Source of the DNA: Rahnella sp. AA | GTDB taxonomy: Bacteria; Pseudomonadota; Gammaproteobacteria; Enterobacterales; Enterobacteriaceae | DNA length: 64,000 bases | Direction: 5' to 3' | Assembly (NCBI RefSeq): GCF_002834385.1 | Contig: NZ_PITQ01000007.1 | Coordinates: 276,836 to 340,835 of the forward strand | Shown here: one piece after another, positions 31,981-41,299 of the stretch | Layout of the letters: every line of letters starts with the position of its first letter | How positions within the stretch are numbered: the first letter of the stretch is position 1 | Position numbers and translations under genes: made by a program | Notes under the pieces: generated by a model | The model's input: the letters and a program-made list of their open reading frames with translations, nothing else | The model's database searches: none | What the model was told of the DNA's origin: nothing

Positions 31981-33270
31981 TTAGCGTTGATTTACGCTGG
32001 TTTGCAAGGGCTGTAACGGGCGGATCTGCACCTGTTTGATCATATTGTCCTGCACATCCAGAATCTCAACTTCGTAATCTTCGATGCGTAAGCTTGTGCC
32101 AATCGTCGGAATATCTTCCAGTACTTCCAGCAGCATACCGTTCATTGTGCGTGGCCCCTCTGCGGGCAGGTGCCAGTTAAAAGCTTTATTCAGTTCACGA
32201 ACGTTCGCACTGCCTTCGATTAGTACTGAACCGTCGCTTTGTGGCGTCACTTCTTCCGCCAGCGTAGGAGACATGGACGTTGTGAAATCACCGACGATCT
32301 CTTCAAGAATATCTTCGACGGTGACCAGTCCCTGAATGTCACCGTATTCATCGACCACAATGCCCACTTTCTTTTTATTGCGCTGGAATTTCACTAACTG
32401 GATGTTCAGCGGCGTACCTTCAGGAATGTAGTAAATCTCATCAGCGGCGCGCAGCAGGTTTTCTTTGGTGAATTCTTTCTTCTCGGTCATCAGGCGGTAT
32501 GCTTCGCGTAAACGTAACATGCCAATCGCATCGTCGAGAGAGTCCCTGTACAGCACAATACGGCCATGCGGCGAGTGCGTGAGCTGACGGATGATCGACT
32601 TCCAGTCGTCGTTAATGTCGATACCGACGATCTCATTGCGCGGTACCATAATGTCATCAACGGACACTTTCTCCAGATCGAGTACGGAAAGCAGCATGTC
32701 CTGATTTCGCCGGGAGATATTTGAACGTGATTCGTTCACGATGGTACGTAATTCTTCCTTGCTGACTGCATCACTCAGGCTGGTCGTGGTTTTGACACCA
32801 AACATGCGCATCAGTAAACGCGACAGGCTGTTCAGGATCCACACTAACGGCATCATGATTTTTTGCAGCGGGCGCAACAAAATGCTGCTCGGGAAAGCAA
32901 TGCGCTCAGGATTGAGTGCCGCGAAAGTTTTCGGCAGAACTTCAGCAAACAGCAGAACCACGAAAGTCAGCACGCCAGTGGCAATTGCCACGCCAGCATC
33001 GCCGTACAGGCGGATACCCACAATGGTTGCCAGAGCGGAAGCAAGAATGTTGACCAGGTTGTTGCCGATGAGCACGAGGCTGATCAGTTGGTCCGGGCGT
33101 TTTAACAGCTTTTCGACGCGACGCGCCGCACGGTTACCCTGTTTGGCCAGGTGACGTAACCGGTAACGGTTGAGTGTCATCATACCGGTTTCGGAGGCTG
33201 AAAAATAAGCCGAAACCACCACCATGATGATCAATGTGATGATCAGGGTTGTTGTCGAGACGTGCTCCAA
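31981..33270 (-). CDS. yfjD: YfjD, CNNM/CorC-HlyC family membrane protein
   Basis: An inner-membrane protein of the CNNM family, linked elsewhere to magnesium and cobalt transport, with no settled function here. Four hydrophobic segments form an N-terminal CNNM (DUF21) domain containing SASETGMMTLNRYRL. Two CBS domains follow (DIMVPRNEIVGIDIND; YGDIQGLVTVEDILEEIVGD), then a C-terminal CorC/HlyC domain. The start is TTG at 33270 with AAGGA upstream, giving the MEHVSTTTLI beginning seen in E. coli. It is 16 bp after ypjD on the reverse strand. Confidence 0.92.
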   Translation of the reverse strand: MEHVSTTTLIITLIIMVVVSAYFSASETGMMTLNRYRLRHLAKQGNRAARRVEKLLKRPDQLISLVLIGNNLVNILASALATIVGIRLYGDAGVAIATGVLTFVVLLFAEVLPKTFAALNPERIAFPSSILLRPLQKIMMPLVWILNSLSRLLMRMFGVKTTTSLSDAVSKEELRTIVNESRSNISRRNQDMLLSVLDLEKVSVDDIMVPRNEIVGIDINDDWKSIIRQLTHSPHGRIVLYRDSLDDAIGMLRLREAYRLMTEKKEFTKENLLRAADEIYYIPEGTPLNIQLVKFQRNKKKVGIVVDEYGDIQGLVTVEDILEEIVGDFTTSMSPTLAEEVTPQSDGSVLIEGSANVRELNKAFNWHLPAEGPRTMNGMLLEVLEDIPTIGTSLRIEDYEVEILDVQDNMIKQVQIRPLQPLQTSVNQR

Positions 33271-33286
33271 CGGGTATTCCTTTTGA

Positions 33287-34078
33287 TTAGTGAACCATGA
33301 TTTGCTGGATCAGGCGGCTGCCGAAATAGGCAAGTGTCAGTAAGATGGCGCCTGCCATGCTGAACCATACCACGCGGCGGCCACGCCAGCCTTCGTGATA
33401 ATGACCCCACAGCAGGACGATATAAACGAACCATGCCAGTATCGATAAGACGGCCTTGTCGATATTCTCCGGGCTGAACAGGTTGTTCAGATACAGTAAT
33501 CCGGTGCACAGCGTCAGCGTCAGTAAAATGACGCCAATCTGGGTGATGTGAAACAATTTACGCTCGATGGTCATCAGCGGAGGCATATCCGCCGTGAACG
33601 TCAGCCGTTTGTTCTTCAGCTGATAATCGAGCCAGGCCAGCTGAAGCGCGTACAATGCGGCAATCATCAGCGTGGCGTAAGAGAACAATGCCAGGCCGAT
33701 GTGAACCAGCAAGCCTTTGCTTTCTTCCAGATGTGTAATGAATTCGCCCGGAAGGAAAGTGACAAACGCCAGGTTGATCAGCGAAAAGCTGTAAACAATC
33801 GGCAAAATAAACCAGCCACGGTTGCGTGACGCAACAATGGTCATCACGGTGCCGATAATTAAACTCACGACCGAACCGATGTTCACCAGGCTCAGGTTTT
33901 GCCCGGTGCTGACGTCGAAGATACGTTCCTGCAATGCGACGGCGTGACAAATCAGTGCCACGACAACGGAAATCAGCGCTAACCGCCGGTATGCGCTGTT
34001 CTTCCGGATAATGCTCGGAATGATCAGTGCGAGGCTGAGCAGATAGGCCAACATGGCGACGAGAGCAAAAACTGACAT
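33287..34078 (-). CDS. ypjD: YpjD, cytochrome c assembly (CcsA/HemX-like) family protein
   Basis: A multi-spanning inner-membrane protein with about eight hydrophobic segments, resembling the CcsA/CcmC heme-handling family; its role in enterobacteria is not established. ATG 34078 gives 263 residues, as in E. coli, starting MSVFALVAMLAYLLSLA. The longer frame to 34279 crosses the ffh promoter and is not used. It is divergent from ffh and upstream of yfjD. Confidence 0.9.
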   Translation of the reverse strand: MSVFALVAMLAYLLSLALIIPSIIRKNSAYRRLALISVVVALICHAVALQERIFDVSTGQNLSLVNIGSVVSLIIGTVMTIVASRNRGWFILPIVYSFSLINLAFVTFLPGEFITHLEESKGLLVHIGLALFSYATLMIAALYALQLAWLDYQLKNKRLTFTADMPPLMTIERKLFHITQIGVILLTLTLCTGLLYLNNLFSPENIDKAVLSILAWFVYIVLLWGHYHEGWRGRRVVWFSMAGAILLTLAYFGSRLIQQIMVH

Positions 34079-34183
34079 AGCGTTTCGGTAACATCGAAAA
34101 GTGAATGAGAACCGCAGTATAACGTTACCCGCGTCACGCTCCAACCTATCTGAGATGCCAAAGCAGAGATCGTCCGCGCTTCG

Positions 34184-34192
34184 TGTTATAAT
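34184..34192 (+). promoter_or_regulatory. Extended -10 promoter of ffh
   Basis: TG-T-TATAAT forms an extended -10 about 50 bp before the ffh start; no good -35 is seen at 17 bp, as is usual for this promoter type. Confidence 0.65.
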
Positions 34193-34242
34193 CCCGCAAT
34201 TACGTCGCAAAAGCGGCCTGTCATTACGTTGAGCAAGAGACG

Positions 34243-35604
34243 ATGTTTGAGAATTTAAGCGATCGATTGTCGCGCACACTGCGCAATATCAGCGGCCGCG
34301 GGCGGCTGACCGAAGAAAATATCAAAGAGACATTACGTGAAGTACGCATGGCGTTACTGGAAGCGGACGTTGCGCTGCCGGTCGTTCGCGACTTCATCAA
34401 CCGGGTGAAAGAGAGCGCTGTTGGCCATGAGGTCAATAAGAGCCTGACGCCGGGTCAGGAGTTCGTCAAAATTGTCCAGAAAGAACTGGAAACCGCGATG
34501 GGCGAGGCTAACACCGAGCTTAACTTAGCGGCGCAGCCACCGGCTGTCGTTCTGATGGCGGGTTTACAAGGTGCCGGTAAAACTACCAGCGTCGGTAAAC
34601 TGGCGAAATTCCTGAAAGAGAAGAAAAAGAAAAAAGTGCTGGTGGTCTCCGCCGACGTTTATCGCCCTGCAGCGATCAAACAGCTGGAAACCCTGGCGCA
34701 GCAAGTTGAAGTGGATTTCTTCGCATCTGACGCGCAGGAAAAGCCGGTGGATATCGTCACCCGCGCCCTGCAACAGGCAAAACTGAAATTCTACGACGTT
34801 CTGATTGTCGATACCGCCGGTCGTTTGCACGTCGACGAAGCGATGATGGACGAAATCAAACAGGTTCATGCCGCGATTAATCCGGTAGAAACATTGTTTG
34901 TGGTCGATGCCATGACTGGCCAGGATGCGGCGAATACGGCCAAGGCGTTTAATGAAGCGCTGCCGCTGACCGGTGTGATCCTGACGAAAGTCGACGGTGA
35001 CGCCCGTGGCGGTGCCGCGCTGTCGATTCGTCACATCACTGGAAAACCGATTAAATTCCTGGGTATGGGTGAGAAAACCGATGCTCTTGAGCCGTTCCAC
35101 CCTGATCGTATCGCGTCCCGTATTCTGGGCATGGGCGACGTGCTTTCTCTTATCGAAGATATTGAGAGCAAAGTCGACCGCGCACAGGCGGAGAAGCTGG
35201 CCAATAAGCTTAAAAAAGGCGACGGCTTTGATCTGACCGACTTCCTCGAGCAGCTCAAGCAAATGCGTAATATGGGCGGCATGGCGAGCATGATGAGCAA
35301 ATTGCCGGGCGTGGGCCAATTGCCTGATAACGTCAAATCTCAGATGGACGACAAGGTTCTGGTGCGGATGGAAGCGATCATCAACTCGATGACGAAGAAA
35401 GAGCGCGCTAAGCCAGAAATTATTAAAGGTTCCCGCAAGCGCCGTATCGCGCTGGGTTCCGGCATGCAGGTGCAGGACGTTAACCGCTTACTCAAGCAGT
35501 TCGACGACATGCAGCGCATGATGAAGAAAATGAAGAATGGCGGCATGGCGAAAATGATGCGTGGCATGAAAGGTATGATGCCACCTGGTTTCCCAGGCCG
35601 TTAA
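34243..35604 (+). CDS. ffh: Signal recognition particle protein Ffh
   Basis: Ffh binds 4.5S RNA and signal sequences and docks with FtsY for co-translational membrane targeting. The N domain is followed by a GTPase with GLQGAGKTTSVGKLA near residue 108, DTAGR near 190 and TKVDGDARGG near 247, then the methionine-rich M domain ending in MMKKMKNGGMAKMMRGM. Length 453 equals E. coli. Confidence 0.98.
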   Translation: MFENLSDRLSRTLRNISGRGRLTEENIKETLREVRMALLEADVALPVVRDFINRVKESAVGHEVNKSLTPGQEFVKIVQKELETAMGEANTELNLAAQPPAVVLMAGLQGAGKTTSVGKLAKFLKEKKKKKVLVVSADVYRPAAIKQLETLAQQVEVDFFASDAQEKPVDIVTRALQQAKLKFYDVLIVDTAGRLHVDEAMMDEIKQVHAAINPVETLFVVDAMTGQDAANTAKAFNEALPLTGVILTKVDGDARGGAALSIRHITGKPIKFLGMGEKTDALEPFHPDRIASRILGMGDVLSLIEDIESKVDRAQAEKLANKLKKGDGFDLTDFLEQLKQMRNMGGMASMMSKLPGVGQLPDNVKSQMDDKVLVRMEAIINSMTKKERAKPEIIKGSRKRRIALGSGMQVQDVNRLLKQFDDMQRMMKKMKNGGMAKMMRGMKGMMPPGFPGR

Positions 35605-35678
35605 TCTACATCACTGTCTATATATCAGCCACATAGGCGGCTCATGCAAATTGCCGGCTAAGCTATCTACGCTTTAGA

Positions 35679-35706
35679 TTGCTTTTTGCGCCAAAATGAG
35701 TAAAAT
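35679..35706 (+). promoter_or_regulatory. rpsP operon promoter
   Basis: TTGCTT and TAAAAT lie 16 bp apart. This is the best promoter in the ffh-rpsP gap and it lies upstream of the leader hairpin. Confidence 0.6.
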
Positions 35707-35725
35707 TTTCGGGCTTTTTATATTG

Positions 35726-35766
35726 CAACCAGACCCCGTTCCCCGATGGGGTCTGGTTGTTTTATT
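35726..35766 (+). terminator. Strong hairpin in the rpsP leader (ffh terminator or attenuator)
   Basis: CAACCAGACCCC pairs with GGGGTCTGGTTG and is followed by TTTTATT. It may stop ffh transcripts, but it also lies between the predicted rpsP promoter and its ribosome site, so it can act as an attenuator. Confidence 0.75.
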
Positions 35767-35782
35767 AACTAAAGAGGATGTT

Positions 35783-36031
35783 ATGGTAACAATTCGTTTA
35801 GCACGTGGCGGCGCAAAAAAGCGTCCGTTTTATCAAGTAGTAGTGACCGACAGCCGCAACGCTCGTGACGGTCGTTTCATCGAACGCGTAGGTTTCTTCA
35901 ACCCATTGGCTTCTGGCCAGGCTGAAGCTCTGCGTCTGGATCTGGATCGTGTTGCCCATTGGGTAGATCTGGGTGCAACCGTTTCTGATCGCGTTTCTGC
36001 GCTGATCAAAGACGCTAAGAAAGCAGCTTAA
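35783..36031 (+). CDS. rpsP: 30S ribosomal protein S16
   Basis: S16 is a small-subunit assembly protein. The 82 residues begin [24 protein letters not shown] 35783 follows AAAGAGG; the open frame back to 35696 runs through the leader hairpin and is not coding. First gene of rpsP-rimM-trmD-rplS. Confidence 0.98.
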   Translation: MVTIRLARGGAKKRPFYQVVVTDSRNARDGRFIERVGFFNPLASGQAEALRLDLDRVAHWVDLGATVSDRVSALIKDAKKAA

Positions 36032-36049
36032 TCTGTCGCGGTGGTGGCA

Positions 36050-36598
36050 ATGAGCAAGCAATCCAATCCAGTGGTACCCGCTGAGCCGTTAGTTCTTGGC
36101 AAAATGGGTTCAACATACGGCATTCGTGGTTGGCTCAGAGTGTTTTCATCCACCGAAGACGCTGAAAGCATCTTCGACTACCAGCCCTGGTTTATCCAGC
36201 GTGCCGGTAAGTGGCAAGTTATCGAGCTGGAAGGCTGGAAACGCCACACTCAGGACCTGATTATCAAAGTCAAAGGCGTTGATGACCGGGATGCGGCGAA
36301 TCTTCTGACCAATTGCGAAATTGTCGTCGATTCAAAGCAGCTACCGCCATTGGAAGACGGTGACTACTACTGGAAAGACCTTTTTGGTTGCCAGGTAGTG
36401 ACAACTTCCGGTTACGAACTGGGCAAAATCATCGATATGATGGAAACCGGTTCTAACGATGTGATGGTAGTCAAAGCCAACCTGAAAGATGCCTTCGGAC
36501 TCAAGGAGCGGTTGATTCCGTTCCTCGATGGGCAGGTTATCAAGAAAGTCGATCTCACTACTCGCACTGTTGAAGTAGATTGGGATCCTGGTTTTTGA
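36050..36598 (+). CDS. rimM: Ribosome maturation factor RimM
   Basis: RimM binds S19 and assists 30S head assembly and 16S processing. An N-terminal RimM barrel ([21 protein letters not shown]) precedes a PRC-barrel with [14 protein letters not shown] near residue 98. Length 182. It lies 18 bp after rpsP in the operon. Confidence 0.97.
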   Translation: MSKQSNPVVPAEPLVLGKMGSTYGIRGWLRVFSSTEDAESIFDYQPWFIQRAGKWQVIELEGWKRHTQDLIIKVKGVDDRDAANLLTNCEIVVDSKQLPPLEDGDYYWKDLFGCQVVTTSGYELGKIIDMMETGSNDVMVVKANLKDAFGLKERLIPFLDGQVIKKVDLTTRTVEVDWDPGF

Positions 36599-36665
36599 CC
36601 TCCGTAACGTTTACTGATGTAAACAACGATGGGTTGGGCGATAAAGCATTCGGAAGGGGTAGGCT

Positions 36666-37433
36666 ATGTGGATTGGTATAATTAGCCTGTTTCCTGAGAT
36701 GTTCCGCGCAATCACCGATTACGGGGTAACTGGCCGGGCAGTTAAGAATGGCCTGTTGAGCGTAAATTGCTGGAGTCCTCGTGACTTCGCATACGATCGA
36801 CATCGTACCGTGGATGAGCGCCCTTACGGCGGTGGTCCCGGAATGCTGATGATGGTGCAACCTTTACGGGAAGCCATTCATGCGGCAAAAGCAGCGGCAG
36901 GCGAAGGTGTGAAAGTGATTTATCTTTCACCTCAGGGACGCAAACTGGATCAAACCGGTGTGTGTGAACTGGCGGCTCATCAGAAAATTATTCTGGTTTG
37001 TGGCCGTTACGAAGGGATTGATGAGCGCGTAATCAAAACCGAAATTGATGAAGAATGGTCAATTGGCGATTATGTTCTCAGCGGTGGAGAGTTACCGGCA
37101 ATGACTCTGATTGATTCAGTTTCCCGCTTTATACCGGGCGTTCTGGGTCGTCAGGCTTCAGCAGAAGAAGATTCTTTCGCTGACGGATTGCTCGATTGCC
37201 CCCACTATACCCGCCCTGAAGTGTTGGAAGGCATGGAGGTTCCGCCAGTTTTGCTGTCGGGAAACCACGCTGATATACGTCGCTGGCGCCTGAAACAGTC
37301 GCTGGGTCGAACCTGGCTTAGAAGACCTGAACTTCTGGAAAACCTAGCTCTGACTGACGAGCAAGAGGTGTTGCTGAGAGAGTTCCAAAAGGAACATCGA
37401 CTCAGTCAACAAGACTATGAAGGGAACGCTTAA
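36666..37433 (+). CDS. trmD: tRNA (guanine-N1-)-methyltransferase
   Basis: TrmD methylates G37 of tRNAs with a G at position 36, preventing +1 frameshifting. It starts [25 protein letters not shown]. The SPOUT knot that binds SAM is marked by [11 protein letters not shown] (about residue 113) and [14 protein letters not shown] (about 132). Length 255 equals E. coli. Confidence 0.98.
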   Translation: MWIGIISLFPEMFRAITDYGVTGRAVKNGLLSVNCWSPRDFAYDRHRTVDERPYGGGPGMLMMVQPLREAIHAAKAAAGEGVKVIYLSPQGRKLDQTGVCELAAHQKIILVCGRYEGIDERVIKTEIDEEWSIGDYVLSGGELPAMTLIDSVSRFIPGVLGRQASAEEDSFADGLLDCPHYTRPEVLEGMEVPPVLLSGNHADIRRWRLKQSLGRTWLRRPELLENLALTDEQEVLLREFQKEHRLSQQDYEGNA

Positions 37434-37472
37434 GCGTTACGCTGAGCCCTCCCGATATATCAGTTTACCTAG

Positions 37473-37835
<363 letters not shown>

Positions 37836-37873
37836 GGTATCGCTAACGCGACATCTAATAGTTAATATAGAAC

Positions 37874-37904
37874 AAGGGGTTAGCCATAGGCTAACCCCTT
37901 TTTT
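37874..37904 (+). terminator. rpsP operon terminator
   Basis: A 12-bp perfect stem (AAGGGGTTAGCC and its complement) with a 3-nt loop is followed by a T-run. Confidence 0.95.
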
Positions 37905-38091
37905 GTATTAATGACGACAAATTGACTACGCGGCAGAGCGCTGACTGCCTGGTTAGAGGTAATCCGGGAAGCATTATTAATTTCAATGGTGTGCACGTAG
38001 CGATGATTAGCCAATCAGTTATCACATGTTGGAACAGTCAGGCTTAGCACTGCGTGGAAGTAAACCTGCCAGATATGACGGTGCCTGATAC
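37905..38091. other. Left junction between chromosome and phage element
   Basis: This 187-bp stretch carries no gene that I can support. It should contain the left end of the phage element, but I found no direct repeat shared with the right side (53590-53681), no tRNA remnant and no integrase, so the boundary is approximate. Confidence 0.35.
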
Positions 38092-38111
38092 AAAAAAGCC
38101 CCTTACGGGGC
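38092..38111 (-). terminator. Terminator of the J-I-H-Tfa transcript
   Basis: On the reverse strand GCCCC-gtaa-GGGGC is followed by a T-run, just after the fibre assembly gene. Confidence 0.85.
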
Positions 38112-38116
38112 AGTAG

Positions 38117-38509
38117 TCAGGCGGGGATTTCAGGCCAGATAATCTCCGACTCACTGGCGGTATTCACGGCTTTCAGCGTTTTGATATAGGTTTGCCAGGT
38201 GATGAGCGTTGCCTTATCGTCGTCGGTGATTATCCCGAGCATCAGATCCGTTCTCAGCGTTTTAGTGGCATCATCGGCCATAGCCAGAAGTGCCACGCGC
38301 TGGGATTCGGCAATCTCCTGTAGTTCTTCCTGCGACCAGGTGCGGGCAACCAGCACGGGATAGCCTTTTTCATCGGGCGTCAGCACCTGCCCGGAACGGC
38401 CACCCTCAAGCAACGCCTGATACGTTTCCTCCGTGATGCTCACGCAATCCTCCGGCAGCCAGGGGGATTCCGGCAGGTAATAAGAGTTGGTAGACGCTGC
38501 ATAAAACAT
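38117..38509 (-). CDS. Tail fibre assembly protein (Tfa, P2 gpG position)
   Basis: A caudoviral tail-fibre assembly chaperone that would help fold or trimerise the fibre encoded just upstream. Features are the FYAASTNSYYLPES opening and the central SITEETYQALLEGGRSGQVLTPDEKGYPV segment, with a helical C-terminal half. ATG 38509 has GAGG six bases upstream and gives 130 residues; a GTG at 38521 overlapping the H stop is an alternative. It is the last gene of the ogr-J-I-H-Tfa operon. Confidence 0.85.
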   Translation of the reverse strand: MFYAASTNSYYLPESPWLPEDCVSITEETYQALLEGGRSGQVLTPDEKGYPVLVARTWSQEELQEIAESQRVALLAMADDATKTLRTDLMLGIITDDDKATLITWQTYIKTLKAVNTASESEIIWPEIPA

Positions 38510-38517
38510 AATAAGCC

Positions 38518-39516
38518 TCACAATAATCCGACGGAGAGATAGTTAATACGCGTAGAGACGATGGCATTAATTGCCCGGCACGCGATACGCGATGAAGTTG
38601 CAGAACCTGTTCTCAACTCAACGGACGGGACTACGCCAGGTTTAGCTGAATCATCGTAAAATGTAACTAAATTACGAAAAACCATGCTGAGAGTTACGGG
38701 TAATACGGCTTCAACTTCATAAGTCGCGGGTGTTGTGCTGCTAGATATATTGCTGATATCTCCCCACTGAATAACCACCGTGCGTTTCACGCCGCCCACA
38801 ATCACCGGCAGCTTGATATGACCAATGGCAGTCAAGCCACCCCCCCCCACTCCCGCCAGAACAATATCACTCAGCCCCAGACTGGCATTAAATTTGACCT
38901 TATCGTTAATGTCAGCCCCGTTCTGGTCTTTTGCCAGTTTACCGGCGAGGGCCGTTGCTACGGCTTCAGCAAGCGCATATTGATCGTGAGGATTAATCTC
39001 CGCCAGATGTTTTGCCATGGATTCATCAGTGTATGCCTTTACCTCAATCACCTTATCGTCAACATACTGACGGGTTGCCAGCACCACCGCCGGATCGATT
39101 TTCAGCGTCACCGCGTCGGTGCTGTTGATGATTAAAATCATGCGCACGGTCTGCGTGCGGCCACTGCCTTCGGCTAACAGCGGTTTATAGGTTTCTGGGC
39201 AGTTAGCCACGGCGATCAACGTGTTGTCACTGTCGTACAACCCAATTTCACGGATCCAGAATCCGCCCTCGTTTTCGGGAATGATTTGTTCCGCAATAAT
39301 CTGGCTGCTGTTGGCTGCGTCCACGCTCAGGGCATTGAGCAGGGCGCGGCGTTTTTCACCGACCAGCGTGGTCTGCGTGCCGGTGGGTGTGGGCAGTGTT
39401 CCGCCGCCGTCGCCGACGCCCATCTGGGTGATTTGTACTTTCGTACCGAGTGCGGCGGCGTTTGCCAGCTTTGCCGCCCCCTGACTGGTCAGCAGGGCAA
39501 AGTATTTGGTTGTCAC
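38518..39516 (-). CDS. Tail fibre protein (gpH-like), short, with G9 tract
   Basis: The receptor-binding fibre that would set the killing range. The N-terminal 150 residues (KYFALLTSQGAAKLANAAALG, GDGGGTLPTP, FWIREIGLYD) are the conserved P2-type baseplate attachment domain. A short helical linker follows, and the last 100 residues look like a compact fibre-tip domain. At 332 residues it is half the length of P2 gpH. A run of nine G encodes part of four consecutive glycines (224-227), exactly at the start of the tip domain. GTG start overlapping the I stop (GTGA). Confidence 0.88.
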   Translation of the reverse strand: MTTKYFALLTSQGAAKLANAAALGTKVQITQMGVGDGGGTLPTPTGTQTTLVGEKRRALLNALSVDAANSSQIIAEQIIPENEGGFWIREIGLYDSDNTLIAVANCPETYKPLLAEGSGRTQTVRMILIINSTDAVTLKIDPAVVLATRQYVDDKVIEVKAYTDESMAKHLAEINPHDQYALAEAVATALAGKLAKDQNGADINDKVKFNASLGLSDIVLAGVGGGGLTAIGHIKLPVIVGGVKRTVVIQWGDISNISSSTTPATYEVEAVLPVTLSMVFRNLVTFYDDSAKPGVVPSVELRTGSATSSRIACRAINAIVSTRINYLSVGLL

Positions 39517-40121
39517 GGGTTAATCCTCACTGTGTCGATTAGGTGAACCGCCGCACCGGCGTAACCGCTGCCGGAGACGGTGATATTTTCAGGGGTGTAC
39601 GGGTAGACGGTCAGTTGGTCGCCGCTGTAGCTTGCGGCGGCCACAGGTAAGGTACCGCTGACATCCAGGTTGATGGACAGGCCAATGAGATGGCGGCTGC
39701 ACGGTTTGGCATCGTCAATCAGGCGTTCCAGCTCCTGATACATTTCATCGGTGATGCCGGTTTCCAGCACGCCGACGTCCAGGCGAAACGTGCCAGGGGT
39801 GTCGTTGGTTTTCCACCATTCGCTCACGCGGATGAGATAGCCGAGGGGCTCCACCACGCGTCGCAGCGCGCCAATCGTGCCCTTATGGCGGTGGACAAAA
39901 TATGCCGCCCGTACCACGTTTCGTTTGGTTAACTCCGGCCAGCTTTCATCCCACCGGTCAACCGACCATGCCCATGCCAGATAAGGCAGCAGCGGCAGCG
40001 GGCAGTTATCCGGGTTCCAGAGCTGACGCAGCGGCACCGGCAGCGCGTCAATCGCGGCGCACGCCTGCGCGGCGGCCACTTCCAGCGCTGAGGATCCGAC
40101 CGGCAGCAGACGGCTACTCAT
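39513..40121 (-). CDS. Baseplate/tail protein I (P2 gpI family)
   Basis: A baseplate component joining the wedge to the tail fibre. The 202 residues include the family segments PLRQLWNPDNCPLPLLPYLAWAWSVD and RAAYFVHRHKGTIGALRRVVEPLGY. It overlaps J by 8 bases and H by 4, so translation is probably coupled. Confidence 0.93.
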   Translation of the reverse strand: MSSRLLPVGSSALEVAAAQACAAIDALPVPLRQLWNPDNCPLPLLPYLAWAWSVDRWDESWPELTKRNVVRAAYFVHRHKGTIGALRRVVEPLGYLIRVSEWWKTNDTPGTFRLDVGVLETGITDEMYQELERLIDDAKPCSRHLIGLSINLDVSGTLPVAAASYSGDQLTVYPYTPENITVSGSGYAGAAVHLIDTVRINP

Positions 40122-41022
40122 CGGTGCCCCCCAGGGTTATCTGATAACCCGTGCAGTAAGCTGCCTGGGTTTTATCAAGGACAACATCCACCGCAGGTGC
40201 GGCCAGCTCTACCCGCTGCACGCCCTCAACATGCAGGGCGGCATAAAGGGCAGATTTGCGGATGTCGCGCCCCAGGCGTGACTGTGCGGTGATGTAGGTT
40301 TGCAGTTTCGCCTCAGATGCAGCGCGGATCGGTTCGGCTTCCGGCCCCGGATACAGGTAAAGCGTGGCATCAACGGTGTAATCCACCACGGATGCCGACT
40401 GCACCAGTACGCGGTCAGCCACCGGGCGCACGTTTTCATCGTTGAGCGCCGCTTCAACAATCGCCAGCAGCTCCGCACTGGCTTCGCCGTTGTTCTCGCG
40501 GGACAACACGGTGAGGGTGACATTGGCCGGTGACGGGCTGATAGCCGAGGCATCAGCCACGCGCCCGTCGGCGCTGCGGGCGTGATACTCATAAGCACCC
40601 GTCGGCCCCGCTACGCTCAGCCCTTCAAACGCCTGCGGAATGCGCCCGCGATAATCGACGTCAGCTTCCATCACTGCTGCCGTCGGGGGCATAGTGGAGT
40701 CATCGGCGGCGGTAATGGTCAGGCGATCGACGTTGCCGTTTGCCCCGAGCTGATCCAGGTCTGCGCCGGTGGCATAGGCCACCATCACCGCTTCGGCGGC
40801 CTCATTGATACGCTGACGCAGGATCATTTCGCGGTAGGCATTTTCCTCCAGCAGTTTCACAATCGGTTCAGATTCGAGCGTCAGCGTGCGGGCAATCGCG
40901 GCCTGCTGGTCCTGCGGGTACTGCGATACCAGCGTGGCTTTGCGCTCCGCCAGCAGGGTTTCGAAATCAATGACCTCCACCACATCGGGGGCGGGTAACT
41001 GGCTCAGATCGATAGTCGCCAT
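40114..41022 (-). CDS. Baseplate assembly protein J (P2 gpJ family)
   Basis: A baseplate wedge protein of the gpJ/gp47 family, 302 residues, with the hallmark opening DLSQLPAPDVVEVIDFETLLAERKA and the central ATGADLDQLGA. It starts two bases after the ogr stop. In P2, J follows W; here it follows ogr, so the J-I-H block has changed position. Confidence 0.94.
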   Translation of the reverse strand: MATIDLSQLPAPDVVEVIDFETLLAERKATLVSQYPQDQQAAIARTLTLESEPIVKLLEENAYREMILRQRINEAAEAVMVAYATGADLDQLGANGNVDRLTITAADDSTMPPTAAVMEADVDYRGRIPQAFEGLSVAGPTGAYEYHARSADGRVADASAISPSPANVTLTVLSRENNGEASAELLAIVEAALNDENVRPVADRVLVQSASVVDYTVDATLYLYPGPEAEPIRAASEAKLQTYITAQSRLGRDIRKSALYAALHVEGVQRVELAAPAVDVVLDKTQAAYCTGYQITLGGTDE

Positions 41023-41024
41023 AA

Positions 41025-41228
41025 TCAGCTCACGGGTAAGGTTAAGGAAAGGGCGGCAGACGTGTCTTTACGGGTGCCGGTTATAATGCGGGCAACGGAT
41101 TCGTGCGTGGCAAAAGTGCAGCTGCATTCGATATTCTGGCACTGGTGATAGCGTTCTTTCGTTGATTCACTCAGATAACGGCTTGAACGTGTATGGGCGA
41201 CTTTTCCACAAAGCGGGCAATGCATCAT
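41025..41228 (-). CDS. ogr: Late gene transcription activator Ogr (186 B/Delta family)
   Basis: A zinc-finger activator that binds upstream of late promoters and contacts RNA polymerase alpha. The start MMHCPLCGK follows AGGAGG at a 5-base distance, giving 67 residues. Zinc ligands appear as CPLC and C-x4-C (HQCQNIECSC). Upstream lies a promoter whose -35 is covered by a CI-type operator, the design known for the B promoter of phage 186. The next genes on its transcript are J, I, H and Tfa. Confidence 0.93.
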   Translation of the reverse strand: MMHCPLCGKVAHTRSSRYLSESTKERYHQCQNIECSCTFATHESVARIITGTRKDTSAALSLTLPVS

Positions 41229-41263
41229 AAAAACCTCCTGCATGACTGGTAAGCAACAAGGTG

Positions 41264-41295
41264 ATTATGAAACCCATAACTTGCAAAAGCAAGTT
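41264..41295 (-). promoter_or_regulatory. ogr promoter with CI-type operator
   Basis: Reverse-strand -35 TTGCTT (41287-41292) and -10 CATAAT (41264-41269) are 17 bp apart. The palindrome AACTTGC-AAAA-GCAAGTT (41278-41295) covers the -35. The same half-site recurs in the CI control region at 52954-52960. Confidence 0.8.
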
Positions 41296-41299
41296 AATA

